From NCBI GenBank assembly GCA_016936075.1, contig JAFGPS010000134.1:1-64000 (forward strand): a stretch of DNA of 64,000 bases, written 5' to 3'. Made by a program: the position numbers and the translations under genes. Origin of the DNA: Sedimentisphaerales bacterium (lineage in GTDB: Bacteria; Planctomycetota; Phycisphaerae; Sedimentisphaerales; Anaerobacaceae). Each line of letters starts with the position of its first letter. The first letter of the stretch is position 1. The notes beneath the pieces are model-generated. The model worked only from the letters and a program-made list of their open reading frames with translations, did not search any database and was not told the origin of the DNA. Below are positions 60,070 to 64,000 of the stretch, piece by piece.

Positions 60070-61722
60070 ATGAATTTAATTATCATACATCGAAATAATG
60101 ACCTGAAGGAAAGCGATTGCGAAGACTTTCTACGTTTTGCATGGTCCAGTAATCCATTAGCAAAATTAGTCTTTGATGGTTTTAGCAAATATTCTGCGGT
60201 ACAGGCTGCAAAAACACTCTATGCTTTACCTCAGGACTGGTCTGTTTTAAATAAAGCATGTAAAGACAGGATAATCTCGTATGATAAAAATATTTCCATT
60301 CCTTCGAGTTTCATAGATGGAACTGGTCAGAAGATTGGAAAAAATAAATGGTTCGTTATTTCAAATGGAAGATTCTTCACGAAAATTAATCAAAATCTGC
60401 TTAATCGAGTTATGAATTATATAAAAGCAGACGTTGTATTGATAAATGCCGAGCCTGGTTTGCTTGGTGAACAGGAAAAGATTCGCATGACTGATCAGGG
60501 TAAAGTAGCTGGTTTTCGTCGTCTTTATTCTGATTCGACAAAGCTATGTCCTGTCCCTGATGACTGGCCTGCATTTCTTTTTGTAAAACCGGAATTATTT
60601 AAGAAGATATTAGTTGATAATTCTCTGCCGCTTTCATTTTCAGAAATAATTGAAATATGCAAATCCAATTCACTAAAATTATGTTCTCTTAATGCAGGCG
60701 GCGTAATGCTGGATATTGGAAAAGAAGATTGCCTGCTTGAGTTCAGTAAATGGATTATGAATCAGAAAAAAGATTCGGAACTTCGAAACACATATTCTGT
60801 AAAGATACCGGGTGACTCAAGATTGACGGGAAAAGTACTTCTTGGCAAAAATGTTCGTATTGGTGCGAAAGTACTTATAGCAGGTCCGGCTGTGATTGGT
60901 GATAATTCCGTTATTGAAGAAAACTCTTTAATTTATTCTTCAATTTTGGGTCCTAATGTTGTTGTAAATGCGAATCAGTCTGTTCAAAACAGAATTTGCA
61001 GTGAGCAAGATAAACTAAATGTTATAAATAAAAATAGTAATATTATACAATCGAACAGATTATCGCTTGTGCGAAGTTCTGAAGACTGTTTCCGAAACTG
61101 GCCAAAAATATCTTACCCAGGATTCCTAAAGAGAATAGCGGATATTGTTTTTGCTTTGATTGTCTTAACATTATTCGTTCCTTTGTTTCCTTTTATTGCT
61201 ATTGCGATAAAATTAACGTCACCCGGCCCGGTATTTTATGGTGATAAGCGACAGGGTCTTCATGGTAAGAATTTTCGTTGTCTGAAATTCAGAACCATGA
61301 TTACAGGAGCAAATGAGATACAACAGAAACTTCGTCATGTCAGCCAGGTTGATGGGCCGCAATTTAAAATGGAAGATGATCCTCGAATTAATTTTGTTGG
61401 CAGATTTTTGAGAGAAACATATATTGATGAAATACCTCAGTTTTTAAATGTTTTATTTGGGCAGATGAGTGTAGTGGGCCCGAGACCGTCACCTGAATCA
61501 GAAAATACATTATGCCCATCCTGGCGTGACGCGAGATTATCAGTCAGGCCTGGCATTACGGGATTATGGCAGTTATACAGAACTCGTGAGCCAATGAAAG
61601 ATTTTCAGGAATGGATTTATTATGATACTGAATATGTTAAAAAACTGTCTGTGAAAATGGATTTTAAAGTATGCTTGAAAACAGCACAAAAAATGCTGGA
61701 TACTTTTATCAACCAATTCTAA
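60070..61722 (+). CDS. Fusion: LbH/nucleotidyltransferase-like N-terminus with C-terminal polyprenyl-phosphate sugar phosphotransferase
   Basis: SRLTGKVLLGKNVRIGAKVLIAGPAVIGDNSVI hexapeptides; KRIADIVFALIVLTL...SPGPVFYGDKRQGLHGKNFRCLKFRTM...VGPRPSPESE. Confidence 0.9.
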   Translation: MNLIIIHRNNDLKESDCEDFLRFAWSSNPLAKLVFDGFSKYSAVQAAKTLYALPQDWSVLNKACKDRIISYDKNISIPSSFIDGTGQKIGKNKWFVISNGRFFTKINQNLLNRVMNYIKADVVLINAEPGLLGEQEKIRMTDQGKVAGFRRLYSDSTKLCPVPDDWPAFLFVKPELFKKILVDNSLPLSFSEIIEICKSNSLKLCSLNAGGVMLDIGKEDCLLEFSKWIMNQKKDSELRNTYSVKIPGDSRLTGKVLLGKNVRIGAKVLIAGPAVIGDNSVIEENSLIYSSILGPNVVVNANQSVQNRICSEQDKLNVINKNSNIIQSNRLSLVRSSEDCFRNWPKISYPGFLKRIADIVFALIVLTLFVPLFPFIAIAIKLTSPGPVFYGDKRQGLHGKNFRCLKFRTMITGANEIQQKLRHVSQVDGPQFKMEDDPRINFVGRFLRETYIDEIPQFLNVLFGQMSVVGPRPSPESENTLCPSWRDARLSVRPGITGLWQLYRTREPMKDFQEWIYYDTEYVKKLSVKMDFKVCLKTAQKMLDTFINQF

Positions 61723-61796
61723 ATGTTGGGAAATATAATAATTAATTTCATTAAGCTTATTACAAGTCTGAATATAAAAATAAAAAGGAGATCAAC

Positions 61797-64000
61797 ATGC
61801 CGCAAAGATATTTTAACTGGAAATTAGCCGTAGTACTTGTTATTGGTTGTACTGTATTGGCTATAACAGCTGTCGGTTTACGAAAATGGCGTAATGCGAA
61901 CAGTGCCAAAAATGGCCTTATTCTTGGTAACAAGGCTTATGAGGAGCATGATTGGGAAGAAGCCGCCAAGTCGCTTGGCCGTTATATCGCTATTAACCAG
62001 AATGATGTGGAAGTATTGAAGAAGTATGCAGATGCCCAGCTTAAAATACGACCTTCGAGCGGTAATCACATTAAACAGGCGGCCGAGACTTATCGAATTG
62101 TATTAAGAATCGAGCCGGATAATTTCGAAGTGGCAGAACAGCTAACTGAACTTTATTTTCTTTTAAGAGATTACAGTACTGCGGAATTGATTGCAGGCAG
62201 GCAGCTTGAAACTAATCCAAATCCGGAGTTGAGTCGATTGCATGCCATTTCCCTTACATATCAACGAAAGTTTAAAGAAGCTGCAGACGAATTGAAGGAA
62301 CTCTGCTCAAAATATCCTGATCAAATACTTGCTTTTGAGACAACAGGACAACTTGCAGAGCAGCATCCAGAAGAATTCACAGAGCCTGCTTCTTATTGGT
62401 ATGATGAAGCAGTTAAAAACAATCCATCCTCTGCCTTGGCTTATATTGTGCGTGCAGGTTATTATCGCAGGAATAAAGAAAATAATTCAGCTATATCACA
62501 ACTGGAAGAAGCTGAGAAACAGGAATTATCAAAATCTGAAGTCAGTCTAAGACTTGCTATGGAATATATTAATTTGAATCTTCTTGATAAAGCTGAAAAG
62601 ATTCTTGATAAAGTCAGGGAGATGTCACCGGGAGATCAGGGACTTTGGCAAATGTTGGCTCAAACCGCATTAATGTCAAAATCAAAAGAAAAAATGTTAG
62701 AAACCGCACAGTCAGGTTTAAAGGAGCTTTCTACTCAGCCATGGGACTTCATACCAATAGCTTCAGAGTTATTTATCCGTGCAGGAGAATTCGAAAAGGC
62801 AGAACACTATATATCTCAGTTGAAAGAAAAGAACTTCGAGCCATCGAGTATATCATATCTTGAGGGTCTTTTATCAGCAGAGAAAGGAGATTTTCTCAAC
62901 GCGTCTAAACTTTGGGAATATTCAATTGAATCGGGAAATAATTCCACAAGAGTAAGGCTGGAATTGGCGTCTGCACAGTTAAAATCAGGAAATACTCAGT
63001 CAGCGATAAATAATCTTGATAAACTTGTTGAAGAGAGACCAGATTCTTTTGAAGGTTTATTAATGCTGGCGAAAGTATTGGTTCAAACTGGAAACTGGGT
63101 TGAAGCCTTGGAATATGCTCAAAAAGCAATACAGCTTGCTCCGGAAAATCAAGAAGCTCTTTTATTACAAATACAGGCTCAAATACAAATAGTGGGCTCG
63201 AGTTCAGAAATCTCGCAAAATTTACAAAATATTGAGAAGAATTTAACCATGTTGGATTCTGAAGGTACCAGTTCCGTTGAGACTGGACTTCTTCGATATC
63301 AGATTGAAATGCGCAAAGGTAATTATACAAAAGCTCAAGAAATCCTTAATCAGCTAAAACAGAAATATCCATCGCAGGTTAATGTTTATCAGGCAGAAGC
63401 TGAATTGTATGCCGCTCAGGAAAAGATAGATGAAGCGATAACGATATTGCGGCAGACTATAGAGAAATTTCCCGAAGCTTCAGGGCCTGTAAAATATCTT
63501 GCCGCTTTGCTGGATACACAGGGTAAAAAAGATGCCTGTATTGAAGTAATTACACAAGCGTTGAATCGTATTGAAGAACAGTCTGTCCAGCGAGATTTGA
63601 ATTTGCTTCTTGCAGCTTTTTATAACCGTTGGAATCAAAAAGATAAAGCATACGAACAACTTGAGATGATAGCAAGAAAGTTTCCGAATGATATCACAAT
63701 TAAACGGAACCTTCTATCATGTGAGCAGGTTATTGAAAAATCTGCAAAAGCTCAGCAACTTGTAGATGAAATTAAGAAACTTGAAGGAGATGACGGCTGG
63801 CAATGGAGGTACGAGCAGGCAAGAATCTGGTATCTTTCGGATAGTTTCAAGGAGTATTATACCCAGATTGTTACTCTTATCCAGAAAAATATATTTGAAA
63901 ATCCTTCTGACCAGGGAAGCCGCTTATTATTAGCAAAGACTTATGAAAAAGCCGGGGAACTTCAACTGGCAATTACAACGTATCGTGAAGCACTGAACAG
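61797..64000 (+). CDS. TPR repeat protein of exosortase/EPS locus (PrsT-like), 3' truncated by window end; missing from ORF track
   Basis: ATG at 61797 after AAAAAGGAG; MPQRYFNWKLAVVLVIGCTVLAITAVGLRKW...; many TPR-like repeats; spot-translated in one open frame to the end. Confidence 0.88.
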   Translation, partial: MPQRYFNWKLAVVLVIGCTVLAITAVGLRKWRNANSAKNGLILGNKAYEEHDWEEAAKSLGRYIAINQNDVEVLKKYADAQLKIRPSSGNHIKQAAETYRIVLRIEPDNFEVAEQLTELYFLLRDYSTAELIAGRQLETNPNPELSRLHAISLTYQRKFKEAADELKELCSKYPDQILAFETTGQLAEQHPEEFTEPASYWYDEAVKNNPSSALAYIVRAGYYRRNKENNSAISQLEEAEKQELSKSEVSLRLAMEYINLNLLDKAEKILDKVREMSPGDQGLWQMLAQTALMSKSKEKMLETAQSGLKELSTQPWDFIPIASELFIRAGEFEKAEHYISQLKEKNFEPSSISYLEGLLSAEKGDFLNASKLWEYSIESGNNSTRVRLELASAQLKSGNTQSAINNLDKLVEERPDSFEGLLMLAKVLVQTGNWVEALEYAQKAIQLAPENQEALLLQIQAQIQIVGSSSEISQNLQNIEKNLTMLDSEGTSSVETGLLRYQIEMRKGNYTKAQEILNQLKQKYPSQVNVYQAEAELYAAQEKIDEAITILRQTIEKFPEASGPVKYLAALLDTQGKKDACIEVITQALNRIEEQSVQRDLNLLLAAFYNRWNQKDKAYEQLEMIARKFPNDITIKRNLLSCEQVIEKSAKAQQLVDEIKKLEGDDGWQWRYEQARIWYLSDSFKEYYTQIVTLIQKNIFENPSDQGSRLLLAKTYEKAGELQLAITTYREALN

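Overview
The window is a moderately AT-rich bacterial chromosomal segment. Gene content (H+/Na+-PPase, exosortase/EpsI, a DG-motif pseudopilin-like segment fused to an M56 peptidase) suggests Planctomycetota/Phycisphaerae, but that is inference. Left part (0-26 kb): TonB-receptor tail, DUF134 + AmmeMemoRadiSam radical SAM enzyme, oxidoreductase, methyltransferase, an esterase/beta-helix protein, a BlaI/BlaR1-like pair, membrane pyrophosphatase, rsfS, a RAYT transposase with three exact REP hairpins, argS, yjbQ, ABC ATPase, yggS, SpoIIE-type phosphatase, accBC, gph and lysA. Middle (26-37 kb): a 43-aa Lys-rich ORF absent from the ORF track, nadD, a hypF-[four-helix-bundle ORF]-hypCDEAB operon, Sel1 repeat genes, tRNA-Ala(GGC), tRNA-Leu(UAG), xseB/xseA. 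Right part (37-64 kb): a large exopolysaccharide locus with EpsI, Wzx/Wzy-like proteins, many glycosyltransferases, an NTase/LbH-exosortase fusion, a BY-kinase, an LbH-sugar transferase fusion and a TPR protein running off the end. The most notable signals are: (i) a four-helix-bundle (S23/IVS-family) ORF bracketed by a 22-bp imperfect inverted repeat inside the hyp operon, resembling an rRNA intervening sequence placed in an mRNA; (ii) a palindromic repeat inserted in frame in hypF; (iii) the RAYT/REP cassette next to argS; (iv) a BlaI/BlaR1 module between two copies of an esterase-gene 3' end; (v) unusual exosortase and sugar-transferase fusions; (vi) a cloverleaf-like palindromic element and a GC-rich candidate small RNA.
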